Shown piece after piece: positions 29,159 to 38,187 of a stretch of 64,000 nt of DNA; position 1 is the stretch's first letter; each line of letters opens with the position of its first letter. The notes beneath the pieces were generated by a model, which worked only from the letters and a program-made list of their open reading frames with translations, was not told the origin of the DNA and searched no databases. Both the position numbers and the translations under genes were made by a program. The stretch covers positions 434,001 through 498,000 of the forward strand of contig SIJG01000053.1 in NCBI GenBank assembly GCA_023374025.1. The letters are read 5' to 3'. The stretch is from Heterodera schachtii (taxonomy: Eukaryota > Nematoda > Chromadorea > Rhabditida > Heteroderidae).

Positions 29159-29213
29159 CGAATTATTTGGTTATTTTCATGCGAAACTCACTGATATTTG
29201 TGGAATTCGTCCC

Positions 29214-30110
29214 ATGGACATTGTCGTTTACTTAGCGCTTATTGTGCTTGGAGCTGTCTTCTTGTTTTCTTTATTCATTTTGATTATAATTTGCCGACGA
29301 AAATATGAATACAACAAAGTTCTATTTTCTCAACCTCTTCGCTTCTCAAAATTAAGTCAGGATAACATGGAAGACGTTGAACTGCTTGGACCACATATTT
29401 GTATTTTCCCATTTCAAATTTCCCTTTGAACATTGTTTTAGCCCGTGCCTTGGATTGTAATCATTGGATCGAAGAGATGACCACAGGATTACTCCAACAT
29501 TGTGTTGCCGTTTTGAAGCTGTGTCATTTATTAACAGAAAAAGTGACTAAAATTCCCCTCGTCCAGCAAAAACAACAGCAACGTCCAGCCGAGTTGAATG
29601 AGTTCATTTGCAAAGCCACCACTCAAATTGTGCCTCGCTTTGAGGCGCTTCTGCGGTCAATGGCGTCGAAAGAAGTTGAAATTCGTGTTCTTGAAGCACG
29701 GGTCGGCGCTCTCTCCAGTGCTTGTTGGTCGCTGGTTGTCCCTCTGTCGTTGGCTTCACCAAAGCACAAAGACCAACTGGTCGGAATTGTGCAAGAGATG
29801 GATTTTCATATGACAATGCTCCAAGTTTGTTCAAATTGGGTAAAAAGCAGCAGAAAATATGTTTGTCTCATTTCAGATGGCTTTGAACAAAGCCAACGAA
29901 TTGGAGGAGGAACAGCGCGAAGAATTGACAAACAAATCGCAATTGGCTGCAGCGTCGACTGCGCAATTGCAAGGCAATGACCGAATTTTACGACAGGAGC
30001 AGCAGCCAAACGGTCGAATTCTCATTGGCGAGGATGGAACTTCGAAGGCGAGGGACAGTGAGAACGAGGCATTATTTGTGGTTCTATTACCAAATATACC
30101 CAATGAATAG
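29214..30110 (+). CDS. tmem98: TMEM98 homologue
   Basis: Single-pass membrane protein of the TMEM98 family; the vertebrate protein binds MYRF and blocks its self-cleavage. Three exons: 29214-29400, 29442-29824, 29877-30110; about 267 aa (human 226). The N-terminal transmembrane segment is VVYLALIVLGAVFLFSLFILII, followed by CRRKYEYN. The conserved core is GPHI...WIEEMTTGLLQHCVAVLKLCHLLTEKV, then ICKATTQIVPRFEALLRSM, ALSSACWSLVVPLSLA and a Gln/Glu-rich C-terminus. Residues between the helix and the core are shorter than in vertebrates. A nearby MYRF partner is not in this window. Confidence 0.88.
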
Positions 30111-31279
30111 TTGGCAAATCCCTTGTCATTTTGGGTTAACTCACCATTCAAAGGTAAAACGACTGACAATTAAAAAGATAGGAAAAATATGACTTTCAAG
30201 AAAACATTACGGAACACAATAGGCTACTTTAAAATTTTGCCATTTTGTGGATAAAAAATATTTACTCTGGCTAATCCACCCTCGGGCAACTTTATTTTAT
30301 GCCATTTTTATAATCTCAGATAGCACTAGAGCACGGGTTTTTATGTATAAAATTGGTCTTTAATTTATTTTAAGTAAATGAATTCAGTAAAAAAAATAAA
30401 TTCTAATTAATTAGTCAGTTTTGGATTATGAGTGCACCAAAGTGATAGCGTCCGAAATCCATTCTAATGCAACTTTTGTGTCCCATCCCTTGGACTCAAT
30501 GAAAATTCTTTTGGAATGACTCTCAGTGATTGTTGATTGTTAAGGCCGTTCCATCTCTGCTCGCCGACGAAGCACCAGCTGACCCGGCCACCCAATAGCC
30601 ATACACACACAAGCAAATCATCGACGACCTCACTCCTCGGAAATGGCCCTTCCTTCAATGGAAACCTTTTCAAAATTGACATTTTCCATCTTAAAATTTC
30701 ACTTTTTTATTTCTTCTGCCTATGTTCATTTTTTGTTTCTTTAAAATGGTGCGTAGCAAAGGAATTCTTTTTGTACAAATTGTTTTTTTTAACGCACTGT
30801 TTTACCGCCAATTCAAATCCCATTGAGACTTCCTAGAATCCGTCCTCTCGCTTATCTCCGTCCGAAATTATCCATAACCAACCAAATAAGGATACTCAGA
30901 AACATGCAGGTCATTTGATTGTTTAGTTTTTTTATTGCATTCGCCTTGCTTCTTAAGTTTCCAAATTTACAACAATTTTCGGCACTTTCTCTCACAAATT
31001 TTCAAGGATTTGTGCTGGGGTCAAAAATCTTTCCGGAAAGTGCCGAAATTTTCAAGAGCAAAGTGCATTTTATTTTTATTGTTTATCAGTTATCACATTA
31101 CTATCTTATTAATCTCTCTTGTAAATGAAGAATTAAAATTCTATATTTTAATAAATTATAAAAAAATATTTATCAAAATTTCAACAGTTTAAAATCATTT
31201 CCCTAAAAAGTTGTAAATACCTAAATCGTTTATCCTTTATCAATGTTAAATTTATTGTTATATATAAATTGGCTTAGAG
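30111..31279. other. Intergenic region, AT-rich
   Basis: No gene supported. ORFs at 30464-30836 are short, opposed and without domains. Confidence 0.5.
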
Positions 31280-31687
31280 ATGTTTGACCGCGTCTTTCTT
31301 CGCTTTAATCCCTTTAATTGCTCAGCGTTCATTGGGAAAGCCTCTCCAGTCGCTGTGTTGCAGGTGCTTTTTTTATTCTCATAATTATCATTTTTTACTA
31401 GCCACTTTTTGGGGTGGTTGAAAAACTCGAATTCTGTTGCTAACAAATGAAAAATTGTATTTTTGAAGGTGCGATTCAACTGTCCATGGCATCGGAGTGG
31501 TTACACGCCAAATTTTTTCGGTTTTAAAGTGAAAAGAAAACTGAAAATGCGAACTGTTGAACGGTTGAGTCAGACGGAAGGAAGTCGACACATTTTGATG
31601 AGACGCGTCCTCTCAGAGAAACATTTTGTCGCATGGAATTGGCCATCAAAGAAACCGCGGAATGATCGACTGAATTACCCTCTCTGA
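31280..31687 (+). CDS. mrpl-34: Mitochondrial large-subunit ribosomal protein bL34m
   Basis: Component of the mitochondrial 39S subunit. Two exons: 31280-31363 and 31469-31687; 100 aa (human 92). The first exon is a short amphipathic basic presequence (MFDRVFLRFNPFNCSAF), typical of matrix import. The second carries the bL34 pattern: YTPNFFGFKVKRKLKMR, then RLSQTEGSRHILMRRVL, equivalent to the HGFRxRM...GRxVLxRRRxKGR block of bacterial L34. A TTAG acceptor lies 2 nt before the ATG (trans-splicing). AATAAA at 31709 and a new acceptor at 31810 precede the next gene on the same strand, an operon-like arrangement. The assignment is from pattern memory. Confidence 0.75.
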
Positions 31688-31708
31688 TCGTGGACATTTT
31701 GTTGATAG

Positions 31709-31714
31709 AATAAA
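31709..31714 (+). terminator. Poly(A) signal of bL34m gene
   Basis: AATAAA lies 22 bp after the stop and about 100 bp before the CCACAG acceptor that opens the downstream gene. Confidence 0.6.
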
Positions 31715-31859
31715 CGTTTTGGATTGTTTTGATTCGACATTTGCATTTGTACGGTCGCCTATGATTATCACTTATTGGTTAATTTAATAAATGATCGTTT
31801 TTCTCCACAGGTCTTAAATCATTGTGATTTTTTGAATTGCCCTTGGATATTTTACCAAA

Positions 31860-33715
31860 ATGGTTGAAAACATTTCTATGGTTGAACAATACTTCGTAGA
31901 ACGTCATATAAAACTGAAAAGAGATTGGCTGTTGGAAGCGTTGAAATTTGTGACGGCGGCGGTATGTTTAATTCGTTTTATAACTTTTACGTAGAATAAA
32001 TTTTCAAAAATTTAAGTTTGAGGTATGGACCTATATTTTTGAATTTTATTTTAAAAAGCCCATTAATAATGTGTTTTTAAATTTATTTATTTTTTAAAAC
32101 CAATAAATTTTAAAATTTTGTCCAGGAAACCCAGGTTGTTTCGTGTTTATTTTGTAGCTGGGTTTTTCATGTTAGACCAGGGTGCGGATCGAAAATTTTT
32201 CAAAATCAGAACATCGAGCCCAAAAAATCAGATTTTGGGGTAAAAAATCAGAACATTTTGCAAAATTGCTTCAAATCAGTATTTTTTACAATTTTTCGAT
32301 CAAAAATGTATCAAATATTATATTTTTCGTCTCCCATTATCGGTTTTAACAATTTTGTGGGAGAAAATTAGCAAATCATAAATTTTAGCACATTCGGGAT
32401 CAAAAAATCAAAATATTAACAATTTTCTTGCGGCACATTTTTCCAAAAAACTTTTGGGAAATGGGCGAGGGGGAGGGTCCGGCGGTGCCGATAGGCGCCG
32501 CCGGAGTATATTTTTTTAACAGATTTTGTCCAAAAATTGTTCCAAATTTTGTGATTTTCAAGCCAATTTTTAAGAAAACAAAGGATTTTTAGGGTCCGGC
32601 GGTGCCGTTAGGCATCGTTCCGTGGAAATATTTTTGGAAATCTGAGTGACATTACGCCATAAAATTACCAATTTTTGAAGAATTTTACGAAATCAGAACA
32701 AAATTTGGTCGCTATCCCGAAATCAGAACATTTCTGATAAATCAGAACAGATCCGCACCCTGTGTTAAACCTGGACTGGATTTCCTGGACAAAATCCAGG
32801 TCCAAGAAAAACCTTAGGTTGCCGAAAAATAACCTGGATCCAGGACAAAGCCGATCTCTAATTAAAATAAACAAATTGATTATTTAATTTTTCATAACGT
32901 AATAGAGACCAGATTTTTAAGTTCTATATATTTTTAATACATTTTTCGACCTATTTTTTTATTATTTTTTGTTGTCTAAATTTATGTACATATCAAAATG
33001 GATAAAAAAATTTATAAATGAATTTTTTTTTAATTTATAGAAATAAATTCTACAAAATCAAACCCATAGTAGCTAGCCAGAAAACATTTCGAAGGGGGTT
33101 GTTATTTTTGACTTTTATATTGTTTGAATGCTTTCTTACAGAACCCGCAAATCCATCTCGTCGATTCGATTTACCAACAATGGCTTTTTACCGATCTCAA
33201 AGAAAGCACTGAGCCAATCGATGGGCTGAGCAAATTAATTGATGGCCGATCTTTCCAGGAGCCTTACATTTTCCAGGTTGGTCATTTGTTTCTGTGTCCA
33301 ATTGCCATTCTGAAAGTTTTGCTTCAGATTCATTCACTCAGCGACATTGGCACTTCAAATTGGAAACAGTCCAAACGTTTGGCCGACCCTTTGTACGAGG
33401 AGCCGACGGAGTTTGACCAGCCGAACCCAGTGGGATTTGCTGAGCAAATCCCCCGGAATTATCAGTTTAGTTCAGTGGGCTTTGCTGCTTCAGCCTTCGG
33501 CTCAGCGACGGCGTTGTCGAGCTGAAAGCATTTGAGAAGAAAAGAGTGCCGGACCTTCCAACAATCGCCTGCCCGGGGAGCAAAGTAAAGTCCGTTTTAT
33601 TTTAATAAAGAAAACATACCCTTTTCAGATTTTAGTTTACGGGAAAGTTGAATTGTGCCGTGGGTATCTTTTTTTGACGAAAGAAAATTGTCAATTGCTT
33701 GGCGGACAAAAGTGA
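31860..33715 (+). CDS. rmi1: RMI1-like RecQ-mediated genome instability protein, C-terminally truncated or chimeric
   Basis: RMI1 is the OB-fold subunit of the BLM/TOP3 dissolvasome. Exons: 31860-31961, 33142-33276, 33328-33429, 33471-33584, 33629-33715; phases consistent. It begins MVENISMVEQYFVERHIKLK. IYQQWLFTDLKES matches the RMI1 N-terminal helices; IFQIHSLSDIG and LSDGVVELKAF...PGSKILVYGKV...LLGGQ match the OB fold. Read straight on, it stops at TGA 33713-33715 right after the OB domain (about 179 aa), lacking the long C-terminal half of vertebrate RMI1. From about 33703 the DNA is a copy of nuclear-receptor sequence including its intron, so splicing at GTGAGC 33712 could instead fuse it in frame to the repeat ORF ending at 34331. 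Intron 31962-33141 contains a transposon. Confidence 0.8.
32170..32770. mobile_element. hAT-like non-autonomous element in RMI1 intron 1
   Basis: Element 32178-32762 begins CAGGGTGCGGATC and ends GATCCGCACCCTG. It is flanked by TGTTAGAC (32170-32177) and TGTTAAAC (32763-32770), an 8-bp duplication with one mismatch. CAGGG ends plus 8-bp duplication fit the hAT superfamily. It is non-coding, and contains two copies of the GGCGGTGCCGATAGG palindrome family near 32480 and 32595. Confidence 0.8.
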
Positions 33716-34331
33716 GCGTTTGCAGCAAAAGGCAACATTTATTTGCTTTTCCATTCGCAGACCAACGCAATGCGTGCCGACGGTGCCGCTTCGACAAATG
33801 TCTGAGCAACGAAATGCGTCCGGAAGCAGTCTAATTAGAGAGGGACCGAATTGCGGCGACACGACGGAACGGCAAAAGCCCGAAAGCCGTTCAATTGGAG
33901 AGGGGCCGAATTGTTGTGACACGACGGAACGGCAAAAGCCCGAAAGCCGTTCAATTGGAGAGGGGCCGAATTGCTTTGACACGACGGAACGGCAAAAGCC
34001 CGAAAGCCGTTCAATTGGAGAGGGGCCGAATTGTTTTGACATGACGGAACAGCAAAAGCCTGGAAGCCGTTCAATTGGAGAGGGGCCGAATTGTTTTGAC
34101 ATGACGGAACGGCAAAAGCCTGGAAGCCGTTCAATTGGAGAGGGGCCGAATTGTTTTGACATGACGGAACGGCAAAAGCCCGAAAGCCGTTCAATTGGAG
34201 AGGGGCCGAATTGTTTTAACATGACGGAACGGCAAAATTGGCAACCAAAACGGGCAAAACCCAACAACGACAGCGACAACAGCAAAAACACCAACGGTGG
34301 CGAATGGCAAAGGAAAATGGTGGGAAAATGA
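33703..34331 (+). other. Nuclear-receptor-derived duplication with in-frame repeat ORF
   Basis: 33703-33840 closely matches 38590-38730 of the downstream nuclear receptor: the intron start GGACAAAAGTGAG, the intron body, the acceptor TTCGCAG and the exon encoding the last zinc-finger turn. The reading frame open here is shifted relative to the receptor. After the array, 34235-34310 again matches the receptor (GGCAAAATTGGCAACCAAAA). An ORF at 33699-34331 runs through all of it. If the RMI1-like gene splices from 33712 to the CAG before the duplicated exon, phase is kept and a chimeric protein results. Expression is unproven. Confidence 0.6.
33838..34252. repeat. 60-bp tandem repeat, seven copies
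   Basis: Unit of exactly 60 bp containing GAGAGGGGCCGAATTGTTTT, GACATGACGGAACGGCAAAA and GCCYGRAAGCCGTTCAATTG, repeated seven times with few differences. The unit derives from a single-copy stretch at 38717-38765 of the neighbouring receptor gene. Sixty is a multiple of three, so every copy keeps the 20-residue unit EGPNCFDMTERQKPESRSIG in frame. Confidence 0.95.
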
Positions 34332-34680
34332 GTGGGGAGAGAAAAGGAAAAGGTGGAAGCGAAAGAAGAGAAAGGAGACAGGGAAGGAGAAAGAAAGGAA
34401 TAAGACAAGGCGAGAAAAGGAGAGGAAATCAAAGCGAGAGAGAGGAGACAGGAAGAGAGAGAAAGGGGAAAAGTAATAGACATGGAGAGAAAGAGAGAAA
34501 TGGAAGAGACAGGGGGAGAGAGAGAGGGAGAGAGAAAGAAAGGGATAACAAGAAAGAAAGAAAAAGTGAAATAGAGAGAGAGAAATGGAAGAGACAGAGG
34601 AGAGAAAGGAATAAGACAAGGCGAGAAAAGGGGAGGAAATAGAAGAGACAGAGAGAGAGAGAGAGAAAGAAGAAAAGAGG
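34320..34680. repeat. Purine-strand (GA-rich) microsatellite
   Basis: About 360 bp almost entirely A and G on the plus strand (GAGAGAAAGAAAGG-like). It follows directly on the 60-bp array. ORFs on both strands here are low-complexity artefacts. Confidence 0.9.
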
Positions 34681-34778
34681 TTCTTGGTTTTGACCAATGG
34701 AATCTATGCATTTACTAACATAAAATGTTTTACTTTCATTTTCTTCCAAATGCCAAATAATATTTTCCCTCACAATTA

Positions 34779-34977
34779 GGCATCAGCTTCTTCTTTTAAA
34801 CCTGATGGTCCCACACATGAGGAGGATGACTCGGAGCTGTTCGGACGGCGAGTGTCCAAATTCTTGCGCAGTTTAAGCTCTACACGTCGTAGGCGCCAAG
34901 CATGCATTGGTATTGAGCAGCTGATGATGGACTTTGACGAAGAGGAAGAAAGGAACGCCAACGGGACGGCTAATTGA
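34779..34977 (+). CDS. Orphan terminal exon candidate
   Basis: After an acceptor CACAATTAG, an open frame runs ASASSFKPDGPTHEEDDSEL, FGRRVSKFLRSLSSTRRRRQ, ACIGIEQLMMDFDEEEE to a TGA near 34975. Mixed charged, non-repetitive composition suggests a real last exon. It may belong to the RMI1/chimeric gene, since a phase-0 donor ATG|GTGGGA exists at 34320, but no homology is recognised. It could also be chance. Confidence 0.35.
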
Positions 34978-35167
34978 CCAATTAATGACCAATTAACCCG
35001 ACCATCCTCCTTTTAATTCCTTTTTGACCATATAAAGTAAACACAAAATTCTTTCATTTTAAATTTTTTGTTTAAAAATATCCAATGGAATACTTATCGT
35101 TTTTCGTCACATTCGATTTGACTCCGATATAATTTTTATTCCAATTAACCCCCATTTTTTGAACTGT

Positions 35168-35217
35168 TTGAATTTTCTGATCAGTTTGTTTTTGAATTTT
35201 CTGATCAGTTTGTTTTT
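35168..35217. repeat. 24-bp tandem duplication
   Basis: GAATTTTCTGATCAGTTTGT plus a T run occurs twice in direct succession, just upstream of the first nuclear receptor. Confidence 0.8.
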
Positions 35218-35228
35218 ACATCATTCAA

Positions 35229-37251
35229 TGGACATCGGTTGGTACATTTTTATTTTGCCAATTACCTTTTTAAGTGTTCCGTTAGCTGACCCTTTGTCCG
35301 AGCCTTGCCAAGTTTGTGGTGACAAATCCACCGGCACACATTACGGCACGGTGACTTCCCTCCCTTTCACACATTGGTCCCGTGGATCACTCACTGTTTT
35401 TGCTTTTTTTAGGTTTCCTGCAACGGATGCAAGGCAATGAATGCCTTCGTTTTTCTCTCCGCCACTTTTGTTTCTTTCGTTTAGGGCTTTTTTCGCCGTA
35501 CTATTTTGCGAAGTCAGAAGTTCACGTGTCGTTTCAACAAGCAATGCGTCATCGACAAAAACTATCGCTGTGCGTGTCGCTTTTGCCGCTTCCAAAAGTG
35601 TCTGAGGTGCCCTCCCCTCCCCCCTATTTATACGCCCCCTCCTTTTGTGCCCCCCCCCCCTTCACAATTTTATTTTTCAGTGCCGGCATGAAAAAAGAAG
35701 GTGACTGCATGCCAGTTTCATTTGCATGTGTTCCTTTAGCAATTCAATTCGAGCGCGATGCGATTGGTTCGCCGCTTCCGTCGAAAAGGCGGCGCGTCGC
35801 CGACGACGGCCGGGCCGACCATTCCCCGTCACCGACCGGTGAACGGACAGCGACCGATGGCATTGGGACGGCGGTGGGCCGACCCGTAATGGCACAAGGG
35901 GACGGAAAGGGTCAGATGGAAAGTCCTCCCGAGATTTACGTTGACATCATCGGCACATTGGTGGAGATGGAGGCATGTTAAGTTGTCCGCTTCTTTTTCC
36001 CAAAAAAGAAAGGACAAAATTTAAGGAGGAAGCCCTTAAAGTATTGAAATTTTAAAAAATACGGCTGCGAGATTTCGGCTGCACCATATTTCTTCCTCCT
36101 TTTATTGCCCCCCCCCCTTTAGCAACGCGTTAATTACGAAATGAGTCTTCGCTATCGTTCTCTGTGCGGCGCCGTCTTTCCCTCCTCCGTCGGCACTGAC
36201 AACGCATCGTTTGCCGGCGACGCTTCGTCCGTTTTCAATCCTTCGAGTGGACGTGGGGCGGCACTTTCCGTGGAGGAATTGAATGAACTTTCGCGTACGA
36301 CGCTCCTTTTGATGGTCGAATGGGCCAAAGGCATTGAGCCGTTCCCTGGGCTGAGCATGGAGGACAAAGTGTCCACAGAAGGCACTGCTAAGTGTCCTCT
36401 CGTCCGTTTAGGTCATTCTGTTGAAGAATTACGCTCCTCAGCATCTCATTCTGATGCCCGCCTTCCGCTCGCCCGACTCCACCCGCCTTTGTCTCTTCAA
36501 CAATTCGCTGTTGGGCAATGGCGCGGAGGGCCAAGCGGCGGACGGCGGCGAAGCGCCGTTGGGCTGCTCCTTCGCCGGTTTAAAAACGGCCAATATAATG
36601 CCAAGAGTCCTCGACGAAATCGTGTGGCCAATGCGGCAGCTCCAAGTACGGCGAATTCTGACAAATGATCGAACCGACCCCAAATCCCTTCGGCATTTTC
36701 AGATGAGAGAGGAGGAATTCGTTTGTCTGAAAGCTTTGGCCTTTCTCCATCCCGAGGCCAAAGGACTTTCGCTGAATGCGCAAGTTTTGATCAGGGAAAC
36801 GCGCAACAAAATACTCAAAGGTGATCGAAGGGAGAAGACAATGATCAAAAAAGTTGGTCATTAGCCTTATCCGGCAATTCTTCAGCGCTTTATTCCATCA
36901 TTATGTCGTCCAATCCCATCGAAGAAACGCCCATGCGATACGGCAACATTTTGTTGCTGGCGCCGGCACTCAAAGCACTCACTCAGCTGCTTATTGAGAA
37001 TATGACCCTGACAAAGTCCGGCGGCCTTTTTTCTGTTGGCGTTTTATCGGTGGATTATTTTGTTTAGGTTTTTCGGACTCGCTGAGGTCGATTCGCTGTT
37101 GGCCGAATTCATTTTGGACGATTTGAGTGGCGGCGGGGGTCCCTCTTCTGCGCCAAAGTCAATCAAAGAGCAACTGAGTTCGAGTGCGCCTTCCTTTTCC
37201 AACTTCAACAGCACCACAACGCCCTCGGCCATGGGAATGGGCGGACAGTGA
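35229..37251 (+). CDS. Nuclear hormone receptor, HNF4-type (supplementary NR)
   Basis: Ligand-regulated nuclear transcription factor. Exons: up to 35350, 35413-35433, 35485-35606, 35681-35700, 35740-35972, 36123-36368, 36412-36645, 36703-36820, 36886-37015, 37068-37251. DNA-binding domain: [59 protein letters not shown]; all eight zinc Cys are present. Ligand-binding domain: [84 protein letters not shown], as in HNF4. Two exons are only 21 and 20 nt. Introns 35434-35484 and 35973-36122 are GC-AG. The N-terminus is doubtful: Met35229 gives a hydrophobic leader ([13 protein letters not shown]) unlike a receptor, so the true first exon may lie elsewhere. Confidence 0.85.
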
Positions 37252-38187
37252 AAAAAGAGAAAAACATAGTCACTCCCACACATTCCAACGATATTTCAAC
37301 GTTTTAGTCTTGTGTTTCAATTGCGGTGATTATTTTTTAGCAAATCTTAGTCAATTAGCAAATGCATTAATTAAAGGAAGCAAATTATAAATTCAACCAT
37401 TTTCTTTGGAATCCATCCGTAAGAATAAATTGGTTCTTAAACTCCCGAAGTGCTAGCGGATTGCTTTTTACGGTAGTTTTTTCTTTTCATTTTTGCCTTC
37501 TCACCGCCAGCAGAACGACGTGATTCCCCCCCCCCCCCCCGGGGGGATCGATTACAATTAATTCCCCCCCCCCCCATTTTGCATTAAATTGTTACAAAAT
37601 TCCGATAAGTTCCCATGAGATTACCTTTTCGATAAACGGTACATTCATTCACCGCTTCCATTCCTTGGCCTTTAGCAAAATAAAAAGTGAACGTCCGTTT
37701 CCAATTCGCTCACCAAATCAGCCCTCCCTTCACTTATATTCGTTATTGTTTTTTGTTCATTCAAATGTCGGATGGGCTGAGTGATCATTTGGGGAGTGAT
37801 TGACTCATTGTCAGTCGGTCGATTGATGGGGGGGGGGGGGGAGGGGTTGATTATTTATTTATTGGTGAATGACGAGGGGACTTTGCTGATAAGGAGGGGA
37901 AGGAGTGAATAGAGTCAGCCGACGACTGTCCCCCCCCCCCCCTCCCTTTGGGCCATTTTTCCATTTCATGGCAAATCCATTGGCATTTGTTGCCAATTTC
38001 GTCATTCTTTGATCAAGCCCACCCTTCGTTCACTTTTTCTTTGAATGAGTGTTCCAATTTTGTATTTTAATGATACGAAAATGAAAATTGAATGTAACGG
38101 CGGAAATTGCGAGGGCGGCGCAGCAAATGCGACGGACAAAACGGAGAAGGGATTGTGCACGACTGGTCAAGCCAAAAAAAAAACAAA
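37252..38187. other. Intergenic region with poly-C/poly-G runs
   Basis: Between the two receptors. C runs near 37527, 37566 and 37931, a G run near 37828; probably regulatory for the second receptor. No gene. Confidence 0.5.

Larger units (their letters stand above)
26231..29213. other. Transposon-remnant-rich intergenic region
   Basis: No gene found. It holds several decayed fold-back elements (listed separately), AT-rich filler and a poly-C run near 28211. Confidence 0.6.

Noticed and set aside
33838..34252. CRISPR-like array
   Set aside because: Units are contiguous 60-bp copies with no unique spacers, and the unit derives from a receptor exon in a eukaryotic genome.
33632..34711. 359-residue minus-strand ORF across the repeat array and purine tract
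   Set aside because: It is the complement of a 60-bp repeat with no stop in that frame plus a pyrimidine run. The product is repeats and Ser/Leu/Phe low complexity.
35229..35294. Signal peptide at the start of the first nuclear receptor
   Set aside because: A nuclear receptor should not be secreted. The hydrophobic leader is more likely intron or UTR read in frame, with the real first exon not found.
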